A DNA stretch of 64,000 bases from Alphaproteobacteria bacterium. GTDB lineage: Bacteria; Pseudomonadota; Alphaproteobacteria; Rhodospirillales; WMHbin7. Below are positions 8,527-16,980 of the stretch, piece after piece. Positions within the stretch are counted from its first letter, which is position 1, and every line of letters begins with the position of its first letter. A program made the translations under genes and the position numbers. A model generated the notes under the pieces. It was not told the origin of the DNA. It saw only the letters and a list, made by a program, of their open reading frames with translations, and made no database searches. The stretch covers positions 372,001 through 436,000 of the forward strand of contig JADGAX010000002.1 in assembly GCA_015231795.1 (NCBI GenBank), in the 5' to 3' direction.

Positions 8527-10082
8527 AATCCACCAGGGGCGGGGGCCAATACTTTTGGCCCGCCGCGCGACACTTCCAGCACGGCTAGGCCACGCTCGCT
8601 CGATCCATCAGGCAGGAAGCGGAAAACGCCATCGATGCCGGTAAAGCCCATCGGATTTTGCAGCTGCTGCGTCGAGATCGTTCCGGTTTGGGCCAGAACG
8701 GCGGTCAGGGCCGCCGCGTCATAGCCCAGGCTGGCCAGCCGTGGGGGCTTTTGGCCATAGGCCTGGCGATAGCGGTTGTCGAAATCGGCGCGCCCGTCAG
8801 GCGGCGCGCTGGCGTACCAAGCCCCGGTCAGGGCTGGCTCGGTGGCCAGGATGGGATCGTCCCACTGCATGGTGCCCAGCAGCTTGATACGGGGCGTATC
8901 GATATCGTAATAAGGCAGCAAGGCGGCCAGACTGCGCAGGCGTCCGCCCTCATCGGGCAGGAAAACCGCCTCGAAATCGACATCGCCCAGCGTGTCTTGC
9001 TTTTCCATCCGCTTCAGCTGTTGCCTTTCGCCCTTGGCCTCCAACTGGCGGCGCAACTGATTCAAAGCCGCCTTGCGGCTGTCATAGCGGGCCAGCCGCT
9101 TGACCACGTCGCTATGGTCCTTGGCCAAAGGATCAAAATACATGGCTTCGACCAGCGTGCCGCCATGCTGTGCGACGCTGGTGCGAAAGGCTTCCATCAT
9201 TGCCTTGCCGTAATCATTGCTGGGGGCCAGGGCGGCAAAGCGGGTGATCCCCTGCTGGCTGGCATGGGCCACCACGCGCTCGACCTGCGGGCGCGGCAGG
9301 AAACCCAACAGATAAACGCCCGGCTGCGAGGCGGAACGGTCGCTTGAAAAGGCGATCACATTGACGCCGGACGATAAGGCGATGGGGGCCACCGCCTTGA
9401 CCTCGGCGGAGAACAGGGGACCCAGGATGATCTGCGCCCCATGGCTGATGGCTTGGCGGGCCGCCGCCGCCGCCCCTTCGGGCGTGCCTTTGGTATCGAC
9501 GGGCAATAAGGAAAAGCCTGCCCCGCCCATTTCGAACAAGGCAAGCTGGGCGGCGTTAGAAAGCGACTTGCCCAAAGCGGCCGACGGTCCTGACAACGGA
9601 ACCAGCAGGGCGGCGCGCAATCCCCCCTGGCTGGCCGTGCGCGTGCTTAGGGAAGGCAAGCTGCCCGGCGGCAAAGAGGCCAGCATATTGGGCACGTCCT
9701 CGCCTGGTGGGACATAGGTTAGGTCAGGCGTGCGGATGGCTCCTGTTTGGGGAGCGTCGCCTGTCTGCGGGGGCAAGGACTGCGGCGGCTGGAAGGGCTG
9801 AATCGATTGCGGAGATTGCGACGGCGCAGCTTGGGGTGGGGTGACCGGGGGAGGAGGTAGTGCCGCCGTTTCAACCTTGGGCGCCGGGGTCACGGCTGGC
9901 TGCGGCTTGGCGGGTGGCGTTTTGGTCGCTTGCTGCGGGTTTTCTGTGCCGGAAGAACGTGATAGACCAGGAAGGCCCGACAGGCCCTGGCCCTCGCAGG
10001 CCGTCACCAGCAATAGAAGGACGATCGGGATTGAGCGCAGCAAAACCCGGCCAAGTAGGTAGGGCCTTGAAAAGAAAGACAA
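8523..10082 (-). CDS. LpoA-like penicillin-binding-protein activator, lipoprotein
   Basis: About 519 residues. A lipoprotein signal sequence ends in the lipobox LVTAC, followed by a Pro/Gln-rich linker (about 30-130). The rest is a periplasmic-binding-protein-like domain (type I fold: AALLVPLSGPSAALGKSLSN, then ISHGAQIILGPLFSAEV and ASLGYDAAALTAVLAQ). In gammaproteobacteria LpoA tethers to the outer membrane and stimulates PBP1a; neighbourhood with rsmI and yraN supports the same family, and its role here is inferred. The start is TTG: GGAGGA fits the TTG at 10082 better than the one at 10088. It is divergent from rsmI, and the two coding regions overlap at their 5' ends. Confidence 0.72.
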   Translation of the reverse strand: MSFFSRPYLLGRVLLRSIPIVLLLLVTACEGQGLSGLPGLSRSSGTENPQQATKTPPAKPQPAVTPAPKVETAALPPPPVTPPQAAPSQSPQSIQPFQPPQSLPPQTGDAPQTGAIRTPDLTYVPPGEDVPNMLASLPPGSLPSLSTRTASQGGLRAALLVPLSGPSAALGKSLSNAAQLALFEMGGAGFSLLPVDTKGTPEGAAAAARQAISHGAQIILGPLFSAEVKAVAPIALSSGVNVIAFSSDRSASQPGVYLLGFLPRPQVERVVAHASQQGITRFAALAPSNDYGKAMMEAFRTSVAQHGGTLVEAMYFDPLAKDHSDVVKRLARYDSRKAALNQLRRQLEAKGERQQLKRMEKQDTLGDVDFEAVFLPDEGGRLRSLAALLPYYDIDTPRIKLLGTMQWDDPILATEPALTGAWYASAPPDGRADFDNRYRQAYGQKPPRLASLGYDAAALTAVLAQTGTISTQQLQNPMGFTGIDGVFRFLPDGSSERGLAVLEVSRGGPKVLAPAPGGF

Positions 10083-10990
10083 CGGCAACGTCCTCCGGGT
10101 CGGGTGCGGCAGTTGCTGGCGAGACTAGCCAAGCTGCGGGCGGAAGTAAACGGGCGGGCGAACTTTTCGTTGTGGCGACGCCGATTGGAAATATGGGCGA
10201 CATCACCTTGCGCGCCATCGAAACCTTGAAAAGTTGCGACGGCGTGGTTTGCGAGGACAGCCGCGTTTCGGGCGGGCTGCTGAATCGGCTGGGATTCAAA
10301 AAACCCCTGACCCCTTATCATGACCACAATGCCGATGAGATGCGCCCCAAGCTGCTGGCCCGTCTGTTGGCTGGCGAAAAACTGGCCTTGATCTCGGATG
10401 CGGGAACGCCGCTCGTTTCGGACCCGGGATGTAAATTGGTGCGCGAAGCGCTGGCGGCTGACATCTCGGTCACGGCGCTGCCCGGCGCTTCGGCTCTGTT
10501 GGCGGCGCTGGTGCTTTCCGGCTTGCCCAGCGACCGATTCTTGTTTGCGGGCTTCCTGCCCGCCAAGCAAAGTGCCAGGCGCAAAGTTATAGACGAGCTG
10601 AAATCAGTCGCTGCCACGCTGATCTTCTATGAAGCGCCGCATCGCTTGGCCGAGACGTTGGATGATCTGCTTTTGGGGCTGGGTGACCGTTCCGCCTGCG
10701 TAGCGCGAGAGTTGACGAAGTTGTTCGAGGAAGTGCGCCGGGGAGGCCTGGGTGAGTTGGCCGGGCATTATAACCAAAGCGGCGCACCCAAAGGCGAGGT
10801 GGTGGTGGTTATAGCCCCGCCCGACCTAGAGTCTAGTGAATTGATAGACATAGAGGCCTTGCTTCATACCGCACTCGAAACAATGAGCTTGCGCGATGCC
10901 GCCGAATCCGTGGCCAAAGCCAGCGGTCGGCCCAAGCGCGAGGTCTATAACTTGGCGCTCTCCCTTGGCAAAAAGAACGACCAGTTATAA
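10067..10990 (+). CDS. rsmI: 16S rRNA (cytidine(1402)-2'-O)-methyltransferase
   Basis: 307 residues from a TTG at 10067, the only workable start before the conserved core. RsmI methylates the ribose 2'-OH of C1402 in the ribosomal P site, using SAM. Family motifs: LFVVATPIGNMGDITLRA (near 35-52), CEDSRVSGGLL, LISDAGTPLVSDPG, ALPGASALLAALVLSGLP, and FYEAPHRLAETLDD. This is the YraL/TP-methylase fold. The reading frame is open upstream, but that stretch is antisense to lpoA and lacks similarity. It overlaps yraN downstream by 26 bases. Confidence 0.93.
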   Translation: MKRKTTATSSGSGAAVAGETSQAAGGSKRAGELFVVATPIGNMGDITLRAIETLKSCDGVVCEDSRVSGGLLNRLGFKKPLTPYHDHNADEMRPKLLARLLAGEKLALISDAGTPLVSDPGCKLVREALAADISVTALPGASALLAALVLSGLPSDRFLFAGFLPAKQSARRKVIDELKSVAATLIFYEAPHRLAETLDDLLLGLGDRSACVARELTKLFEEVRRGGLGELAGHYNQSGAPKGEVVVVIAPPDLESSELIDIEALLHTALETMSLRDAAESVAKASGRPKREVYNLALSLGKKNDQL

Positions 10991-11330
10991 GCGGGGCCGC
11001 TTGGCCGAAGAGGGGGCCGTCTGGCTATTGCGCCTGAAGGGCTGGCGCATCCTGGAACGTCGATTCGTTACGGGTCGCGGCAGTGGCGCTGGCGAGGTGG
11101 ACATCATCGCCTGCAAAGGCGGAATTTTGGCCTTCGTCGAAGTCAAGGCGCGTAACGATCTGGCAACAGCCGCCGAAGCCATCGAACCCCGTCAACAGGC
11201 CCGCATCGCCAGGGGGGCCGAAGCCTATCTGGCCCATCATGGGGAATTGGCAAATCTGGCGGTGCGTTTCGATGCCGTTCTGGTGGGTGGCGGCATGATG
11301 ACGCATCTTCAAGATGCTTGGCGGCCTTGA
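10965..11330 (+). CDS. YraN/UPF0102 family nuclease-fold protein
   Basis: 121 residues from a TTG at 10965, which gives the family length and keeps the conserved start (KRGRLAEEGAVWLLRLKGW). UPF0102 proteins have an endonuclease-like core: here GEVDIIACKGGILAFVEVKAR (near 45-65) supplies the E-x-D ... E-V-K acidic/lysine set of the PD-(D/E)XK superfamily. Cellular role is not settled; it is linked to recombination or DNA processing only by fold. It overlaps rsmI, and rsmI-yraN coupling is common in proteobacteria. Confidence 0.85.
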   Translation: MAKRTTSYKRGRLAEEGAVWLLRLKGWRILERRFVTGRGSGAGEVDIIACKGGILAFVEVKARNDLATAAEAIEPRQQARIARGAEAYLAHHGELANLAVRFDAVLVGGGMMTHLQDAWRP

Positions 11331-11381
11331 TCTGGCCATAAAGCAAGATTAGAAAGATGCTGTCCATAACCGGGGTTTGCC

Positions 11382-12011
11382 ATGACTAATCGTTTCGCCG
11401 CCGTTTCCGTTCTGCTGGCCGTTGCCGCCGCGTCTCAAGCCTGCACGCCGATTGGCGCCGCCGTGGGCGCCGGGGCCACCGTGGGCGTCGCCGCTTCCGA
11501 GGAGCGCGGCGTCTCGGGCGTGGTGGATGACGCCAAGATCCGGCTGGAAATCAACAAGCTGTGGCTGGACCAGGATTTCGAAATGTACCGCAAGGTGGAC
11601 ATGTCGGTCGTCGAGGGCCGCGTGTTGCTGACCGGCGAGGTCGCCAAGCCTGAACACCGCGTCGAGGCCGTGCGCCTGACTTGGCAGGCCGAGGGCGTGC
11701 GCGAAGTGATCAACGAGATCAAAGTCGGCGATACGGCGGGCATCAAGGATTTCAAGAATGATGTTTGGATCGGCGCCGAACTGCGCTCGCGCCTGATGTT
11801 CGACAAATTCATCCGCAACATCAATTACAATGTCGATGTGGTGAATGGCGACGTTTACCTGACCGGCATCGCCCAGAACCAATCCGAGCTGAACCGGGTG
11901 ATCGACCATGCCCGCGAAGTGCCCCGCGTTCGGCGCATCGTCAATTATGTCGTGATGAAGGACGATCCCAAGCGCAAAAAGGCGGGGGAACCCGCCCCCG
12001 CCAAAAATTAA
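11382..12011 (+). CDS. BON-domain lipoprotein (DolP/YraP-like)
   Basis: 209 residues. The signal sequence ends in a lipobox near ASQAC (Cys21), and a Gly/Ala-rich stretch follows. Two BON domains are visible: the first about 52-115 (RLEINKLWLDQD ... VVEGRVLLTGEVAKPEHRVEAV), the second about 130-190 (IGAELRSRLMFDKF ... VVNGDVYLTGIAQNQSELNRV). DolP maintains outer-membrane integrity in enterobacteria, where it lies in the lpoA-yraN-diaA-dolP run. The position after rsmI-yraN supports the same family. A Lys/Pro-rich tail ends the protein. Its stop overlaps the stop of the convergent glucosaminidase gene by four bases. Confidence 0.85.
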   Translation: MTNRFAAVSVLLAVAAASQACTPIGAAVGAGATVGVAASEERGVSGVVDDAKIRLEINKLWLDQDFEMYRKVDMSVVEGRVLLTGEVAKPEHRVEAVRLTWQAEGVREVINEIKVGDTAGIKDFKNDVWIGAELRSRLMFDKFIRNINYNVDVVNGDVYLTGIAQNQSELNRVIDHAREVPRVRRIVNYVVMKDDPKRKKAGEPAPAKN

Positions 12012-12985
12012 TAGCTCGGTCCCAGCGCCCTTTGGCCCAGCCGGGCCTCGTCCAGGGCGCCCAGCTCGTTCTGGCGCATCAGCTTGCGCAAGGTGGCAAC
12101 ATATTCGTCGCCCCTCTCCGAATAGCGGTGCAAGGCCTCGCTCAGCTGATAGCCGTCCAGCGGCTGGTCGGCCTCGCGGGCCGCGAAGCGAGCGTCTCGG
12201 AATTCGGCATAGGCGTTATGAGTGTTCAGATTATGGGCATAGGATTTGACCGCCTCGGCCAATGACCCGAAGCTGCGCACGGCATAGGTGGCGTTGCGGG
12301 CGCGTTCGGTCGGCACCAAGCCCTTCCCCTCGCTTTGGGTCCATTGGCCGAACAAGGCGTTGCCTTGTTGGGCAAAGCGCGACGTGCCCCAGCCCGATTC
12401 CTCGGCCGCCTGGGCCAAAGCCAGCGAGGGCGGAATCACATCGACCCGTTTGAGCAAGGCGAACAGGTCATTGTCTTCAACGTCGTAGCGCAAGAACAAA
12501 TCGTTCAGCCAGTCGCGCTCGGCCGGAATGATGCGCAGGCCCGCCTTCACGCGCTCGGCATAGGCCAGCAGGCGCTTGCGGTCGGCCTGGATGGTCTCGT
12601 TCATGCTGAGCACCAGCGGCAGCATGGCGCGCAGGAACAAGGCCTTGCGCAGGCCAGCGTCATTGATGTCGTCGAGATCGGCGGGCAGGTTGGCCAAATA
12701 CAGGCGCGGCACCGCCGTTTCGCCCCTAGCCACCAGATCCAACTCGTAGCCCATGCCCTGGAAGGCCTGCGCCAACTGCGCCGACTGCGGACGATCCTCG
12801 TCGCTATCGCCAAGGGCTGGCGGCAGCAAGCCGCGGGCGCGCAACACTTCCATCGGAATGTCGGCCTTTTGGCCGAAGCTGGTGGTCAGGCTGACGGTGT
12901 AAAGTCCCGCCACGCACAGGGCCAGAACCCCCAGCGCAGCGCCTTCAAAACGCTTGCGGCTTAACTTCTTCTTCGCTGTCCTCAA
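12008..12985 (-). CDS. Membrane-anchored glucosaminidase-domain protein (Bax-like)
   Basis: 325 residues from a TTG at 12985 with an AAGGA site upstream. The N-terminus is basic and followed by one membrane segment (ALGVLALCVAGLYTVSLTT, about 16-34), giving a periplasmic domain. The core QAAEESGWGTSRFAQQGNAL followed by FGQW (around 200-225) is the glucosaminidase/Bax signature, with the Glu pair in AAEESGWG the likely catalytic region. Such enzymes cleave the glycan strand of peptidoglycan. It stands alone on the minus strand. Substrate bond and regulation are not visible. Confidence 0.82.
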   Translation of the reverse strand: MRTAKKKLSRKRFEGAALGVLALCVAGLYTVSLTTSFGQKADIPMEVLRARGLLPPALGDSDEDRPQSAQLAQAFQGMGYELDLVARGETAVPRLYLANLPADLDDINDAGLRKALFLRAMLPLVLSMNETIQADRKRLLAYAERVKAGLRIIPAERDWLNDLFLRYDVEDNDLFALLKRVDVIPPSLALAQAAEESGWGTSRFAQQGNALFGQWTQSEGKGLVPTERARNATYAVRSFGSLAEAVKSYAHNLNTHNAYAEFRDARFAAREADQPLDGYQLSEALHRYSERGDEYVATLRKLMRQNELGALDEARLGQRALGPSY

Positions 12986-13097
12986 CGCTCTTTTCCTTGT
13001 CCTTCAATCGGCGGCAGGCATGAAGCGCCTCTCGCCATGGGGGCAAACAGAAACCGTTCCCTCGGGCAGCATTACGACCAAACGTGTTTTTATTATG
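12986..13097. other. Intergenic region between nfuA and the glucosaminidase gene
   Basis: 112 bases lying downstream of nfuA and upstream of the glucosaminidase start, both on the minus strand. It should hold the glucosaminidase promoter and the nfuA terminator. I see no convincing stem with a T-run, only scattered AT-rich tracts near 13083-13100. Confidence 0.35.
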
Positions 13098-13646
13098 TTA
13101 ATCGACCGCCTGCACGGCCTGAACCTCAGGCACGTAATAGCGCAGCATGTTCTCGATGCCGTGCTTCAAGGTCGCCGTCGAACTCGGGCATCCGGAACAA
13201 GCACCCTGCATGTGCAGGTAAACCGTCCCGTCCTCGAAGCCGCGAAAGATGATGTCGCCGCCATCCTGGGCCACCGCCGGGCGAATGCGCGTATCCAGCA
13301 GTTCCTTGATCTTGGTGACGATTTCATCGTCCAGCGTTTCCGCCTCGCCGATCTCGGCGCCTTCGGCCAGGATCGGACGATTATGGGTGAAATGATCCAT
13401 GATGGCGCCCAGCACCTGGGGCTTCAGATTGGTCCAGTCCGCATGGTCATGCTTGGAGACGCTGACGAAATCGGACCCCAGAAACACCGAAACAACCCCA
13501 TCGATGCCGAACAGTGCGCTGGCCAGCGGCGAGCGAGCGGCCTTGTCGGCGCTCGGAAAATCGGCCGTTCCCTTGGTCATCACGGTCTGGCCGGGAAGAA
13601 ATTTTAAGGTGGCGGGATTGGGCGTGCTTTCGGTCTCGATGAACAT
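13098..13646 (-). CDS. NfuA/NifU-type iron-sulfur scaffold or carrier protein
   Basis: 182 residues from the ATG at 13646, which has a perfect AAGGAG site six bases upstream. The N-terminal NifU_N-like domain starts MFIETESTPNPATLKFLPG, and the C-terminal NifU domain carries the cluster-ligating CxxC in GACSGCPSS (near 155-163). Such proteins receive a [4Fe-4S] cluster and pass it to apo-targets. The eukaryotic NFU1-like arrangement is the alphaproteobacterial form. HemW and endonuclease III in this window are possible cluster-dependent clients, though nothing links them directly. It follows trpS at short distance. Confidence 0.9.
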   Translation of the reverse strand: MFIETESTPNPATLKFLPGQTVMTKGTADFPSADKAARSPLASALFGIDGVVSVFLGSDFVSVSKHDHADWTNLKPQVLGAIMDHFTHNRPILAEGAEIGEAETLDDEIVTKIKELLDTRIRPAVAQDGGDIIFRGFEDGTVYLHMQGACSGCPSSTATLKHGIENMLRYYVPEVQAVQAVD

Positions 13647-13710
13647 GCGTATCTCCTTATAGGCCCCCATTAGATAGGCGGCCTTGGCCCCTGGATCAAG
13701 CCCAAAGCGG

Positions 13711-14715
13711 CTATGGTTTTAGGAAGCCAACGATATCATAGACTTGCGACAAGATAGGCTCGGCCATCGCCCTGGCCTTCTCGCCGCCGCGCTTCAAAAT
13801 GCCGTCGATATGGGCGGGATCGTCCATCAGCCGCTTCATTTCGGCATTGATGGGTCCCAGAACCGAAACCGACAGATCGACCAGCTCTTGCTTGAAGGCC
13901 GAGAATTGGAGGCCTGCGAATTTCTGCAAGGCAGCTTCCTTGTCCATGTCGGAAAGGGCGGCGTAAATGCCCAGCAGATTCGAGGCTTCGGGGCGCGAGT
14001 CCATATTCTCGACCGTATCCGGCATGGCGTCGGGATCTGTCTTGGCCCGCCTGATCTTCTGGGCGATGGCGTCGGCATCGTCGGTCATGTTGATGCGCGA
14101 ATAATCCGATTCCTCGGACTTGCTCATCTTGCGCGTGCCGTCACGCAGGCTCATCACCCTTGTGGCCGCCCCAAAGATCAGGGGTTCGGTGATGGGAAAG
14201 AAATCGACCTTGAAATCGTTGTTGAACTTGATGGCGATGTCGCGCGTCAATTCAAGATGCTGCTTTTGGTCCTCGCCCACCGGCACATGGGTGGCCTTGT
14301 AGGCTAGAATGTCGGCGGCCATCAGATTGGGATAGGCGAACAGGCCGACCGAGGCGTTTTCCTTGTGCTTGCCCGCCTTCTCCTTGAACTGGGTCATGCG
14401 GTTCAGCCAACCCATGCGCGCCACGCAATTGAAGATCCAGGCCAATTCGGCATGGGCGGGCACCTGGCTTTGGTTGAACAAGATGTTCTTTTCGGGATCG
14501 ACGCCCGAAGCCAGCATGCCGGCGGCCACTTCCCTGGTGTTGCGGCGCAGCTCTTGCGGGTCTTGCCAAACCGTGATGGCGTGCAGATCGACCATGCAGA
14601 ACAGGCATTCGTAATCGCCCTGCAGGCGCACCCAATTGCGGATGGCCCCCAGATAATTGCCGAGATGCAGATTGCCGGTGGGCTGGATACCCGAGAAGAT
14701 GCGTTTGGCAGACAT
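13711..14715 (-). CDS. trpS: Tryptophanyl-tRNA synthetase
   Basis: 334 residues from the ATG at 14715; GGAG lies six bases upstream, whereas the ATG four codons earlier overlaps that site. A class I synthetase that charges tRNA-Trp. The HIGH-like signature is [14 protein letters not shown] (about 12-25), and the KMSKS loop appears intact in [14 protein letters not shown] (about 195-208). Length is typical. In many alphaproteobacteria trpS lies with glnD-murJ; here those genes are 21 kb away, pointing to a local rearrangement. It is divergent from the GT9 gene at 14858. Confidence 0.95.
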   Translation of the reverse strand: MSAKRIFSGIQPTGNLHLGNYLGAIRNWVRLQGDYECLFCMVDLHAITVWQDPQELRRNTREVAAGMLASGVDPEKNILFNQSQVPAHAELAWIFNCVARMGWLNRMTQFKEKAGKHKENASVGLFAYPNLMAADILAYKATHVPVGEDQKQHLELTRDIAIKFNNDFKVDFFPITEPLIFGAATRVMSLRDGTRKMSKSEESDYSRINMTDDADAIAQKIRRAKTDPDAMPDTVENMDSRPEASNLLGIYAALSDMDKEAALQKFAGLQFSAFKQELVDLSVSVLGPINAEMKRLMDDPAHIDGILKRGGEKARAMAEPILSQVYDIVGFLKP

Positions 14716-14857
14716 AGGCCGCTCCATGTGGACTGGATGAATAAGACATGCGCGCTTGCCGGTTGGAAGGGCAAGAAAGCCGGGGGAGGAAGCCAGAAAT
14801 CATCCCAAGGGTCAAGAGCGCTTCCTTGGGCGGGCAGCATGTGTTAGATGCAAATCC

Positions 14858-15865
14858 ATGGCCAGCAAGAAAATTCAGCCCCAAACCATTCTCGTCTATG
14901 TCGGTCTCGACCGCGTGGGCGACGCGCTGTTGAAGCTGCCTTTCGTGCGCGGGCTGCGCGCCGCCTTTCCCGAGGCGCGCATCACCTGGCTGGCCGGAAA
15001 GGACACCAGCGTCTATGCCAGCCAGATGGCGCCCGCCGTCCAAGGCCTGATCGACGAAGTGATCGAGCAAGCGAATATCGGCCTTGATCCGCTGGAACTG
15101 TTGCATCGGCCCCTGAACGGGCGGCGTTTCGACCTGGTGATCGATACCCAGCGCGTCGCCCTGGCCTCGCTGGCCCTGATGCGCATCCCCGCCCGCTGGC
15201 GTCTGTCACCCTTCGCTCATTTCCTCTTTTCAAGCCGCAAGCCGCCCAAAGGATATAAATTTCCCAAGACCATGCTGCGCCAGATGCTGGACCTGTTGGA
15301 GCTGGCGACCGGCGAAAGCGTCGCCACGCCAAAACGGATCGACGTATCGATCCCCGATGACATGCATGAAGAAGCCAAGCGCCTGCTGCCCGAGGGCAAG
15401 CGTTATGTGGGGCTGGCGCCGGGCGCTGGCGGCAAACCAAAATGCTGGCCGCTGGACCGTTTCGCAGAAGTGGGGCGGGCCTTGTCGCAAGACGGCTTCA
15501 CCCCTGTCTATCTATTGGGTCCGCAGGAGCCGGACTGGCAAGAGCCATTGGCCAAGCAGGTTCCTGCGGCGCTGTTTCCCCTGCAGCAATCGGGCGTGGC
15601 CCAGCGCTTCGCCTATTCGCCGCTGCTGACCATCGCGCTGGGCGAAAGGCTGGCGGCCTCGCTGGCCAATGATTCCGGGGTTGGCCATATGTTGGCCTTA
15701 AGCGGGCGTCCGCTGGTCTCGCTGTTCGGACCCACCAGCCCGGCCAAATTCGCCCCCGTTTCCTCGTGCCTGACCATCGTGACGGCCCAGGAATTTGGCG
15801 GGCGCGAGATGGGCTTGATTCCAACCGAAGCGGCATTGCAGGCGCTGAAAGCGCAACTGGCATGA
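14858..15865 (+). CDS. Glycosyltransferase family 9 protein (heptosyltransferase-like), copy 1
   Basis: 335 residues from the ATG at 14858; the open frame upstream has no similarity. GT9 enzymes transfer heptose or related sugars from ADP-sugars to lipopolysaccharide core at the cytoplasmic face. The N-terminal half has LVYVGLDRVGDALLKLPFV, the family's substrate-binding start. The C-terminal half has GLAPGAGGKPKCWPLDRFAE and the nucleotide-sugar site SLANDSGVGHMLALSGRP followed by LFGPTSP. It begins a three-gene run (GT9-GT9-AmpG) with overlapping start/stop codons. The acceptor sugar cannot be deduced. Confidence 0.85.
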   Translation: MASKKIQPQTILVYVGLDRVGDALLKLPFVRGLRAAFPEARITWLAGKDTSVYASQMAPAVQGLIDEVIEQANIGLDPLELLHRPLNGRRFDLVIDTQRVALASLALMRIPARWRLSPFAHFLFSSRKPPKGYKFPKTMLRQMLDLLELATGESVATPKRIDVSIPDDMHEEAKRLLPEGKRYVGLAPGAGGKPKCWPLDRFAEVGRALSQDGFTPVYLLGPQEPDWQEPLAKQVPAALFPLQQSGVAQRFAYSPLLTIALGERLAASLANDSGVGHMLALSGRPLVSLFGPTSPAKFAPVSSCLTIVTAQEFGGREMGLIPTEAALQALKAQLA

Positions 15866-16980
15866 AATTGTCGATGCTGCTCGATCAAATTCTGATGCGT
15901 CTGGCGGCATCCAAGACAAGCAAGGAAAACAGATCGGGCGTGCTGCTGATCGCCGCCGGCGGGCTTGGCGACGCCGTGCTTCTGATGGCGGTGCTGGACC
16001 GCTTTCTGGCCTTGGCCAATAGGGGCGAGCAGGTCACGCTGTTGATGCGCAAGGATGCGGCCAAAATGAGTTTCCTGGCTCCGCCTGAGCTGGAAATTCT
16101 GAGCATCGATTTTCCCCGTTTGAAAAGCGATTGGGCCTATCGGCTGGCCTGCTTTCGCGGTCTGGCCGCCAGAAACCTGCGCCTGGCGGTCAGCCTTGAT
16201 TACTTGCGCCACCCCCATCTGGACGAGGCCTTGATCAAGGCCTGCGGCGCTTGCGAAACGGCGGCCATGAAAGCCAAGCCCTGGGCGAAATATCAAACGG
16301 AACTTGACGCCAACCAAACAATCTACACGCGCCTTTATGACAGCGGCGGCGCATTGGTTGACAAGGTTCTGCGCTGGGCGGGCTTTGCCGATTGGCTGAC
16401 CGGCAAGACCTTGCCGCCCCCCGTTCTGGCCCTTCCCGAATCGCGCATGCAGCCCGCCGCCACTGATCTGGCGCCCACCGTTTTCATCCAGCCCTTTTCG
16501 GCGGTAACTTCAAAGCAATGTCCGCCCGAATTCTATCTGCCCCTGCTGGACGCCCTGCCCAAGGAAGTCAAGGTGGCGCTGCTGGGCGCACCCGGCGATC
16601 TGGAACGCAATCCCGACTTTCGCCGCCTGTTGGCCCGTCCGAACCTGACCTTCGACGCCAGGCCCTTCAAGGACTTGCTGCCCAGCTTGCGCGCAGCCAA
16701 ACTGGTGGTCAGTGTCGATACGGCCCTGATGCATCTGGCCGCCCTGTCGGGCGCGCCGACGCTCTGTCTGGCAAGTGCTGCCTATGCGGGCGAGATCGTG
16801 CCCTATCCCGCCGAGACCTGTCCTTCGAATGTGCGATTCTTGATGGCCGAGATGGATTGCAAGGGTTGCCTGGGCGTTTGCATCCATCCCAACCATGAAC
16901 GCATCTATCCTTGCGTCGCCAAATTGAACGCCAGCGAAGCGGCGAAGGCAGGGCTGGAATTGCTGGAGGAATTTGCGTGA
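15862..16980 (+). CDS. Glycosyltransferase family 9 protein, copy 2, with C-terminal Cys motif
   Basis: 372 residues starting in an ATGA overlap with copy 1. The GT9 features are more divergent: VLLIAAGGLGDAVLLMAVLD near residues 27-46 and LVVSVDTALMHLAALSGAPT for the nucleotide-sugar site. After the usual end comes a cysteine motif C-x2-C-x3-C-x10-C (MDCKGCLGVC ... YPC) shared with the GT9 protein at 18244-19428 but absent from copy 1. The motif could bind a metal or form disulfides, which is inference. Activity is uncertain because the catalytic half is weakly conserved. Confidence 0.78.
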   Translation: MKLSMLLDQILMRLAASKTSKENRSGVLLIAAGGLGDAVLLMAVLDRFLALANRGEQVTLLMRKDAAKMSFLAPPELEILSIDFPRLKSDWAYRLACFRGLAARNLRLAVSLDYLRHPHLDEALIKACGACETAAMKAKPWAKYQTELDANQTIYTRLYDSGGALVDKVLRWAGFADWLTGKTLPPPVLALPESRMQPAATDLAPTVFIQPFSAVTSKQCPPEFYLPLLDALPKEVKVALLGAPGDLERNPDFRRLLARPNLTFDARPFKDLLPSLRAAKLVVSVDTALMHLAALSGAPTLCLASAAYAGEIVPYPAETCPSNVRFLMAEMDCKGCLGVCIHPNHERIYPCVAKLNASEAAKAGLELLEEFA

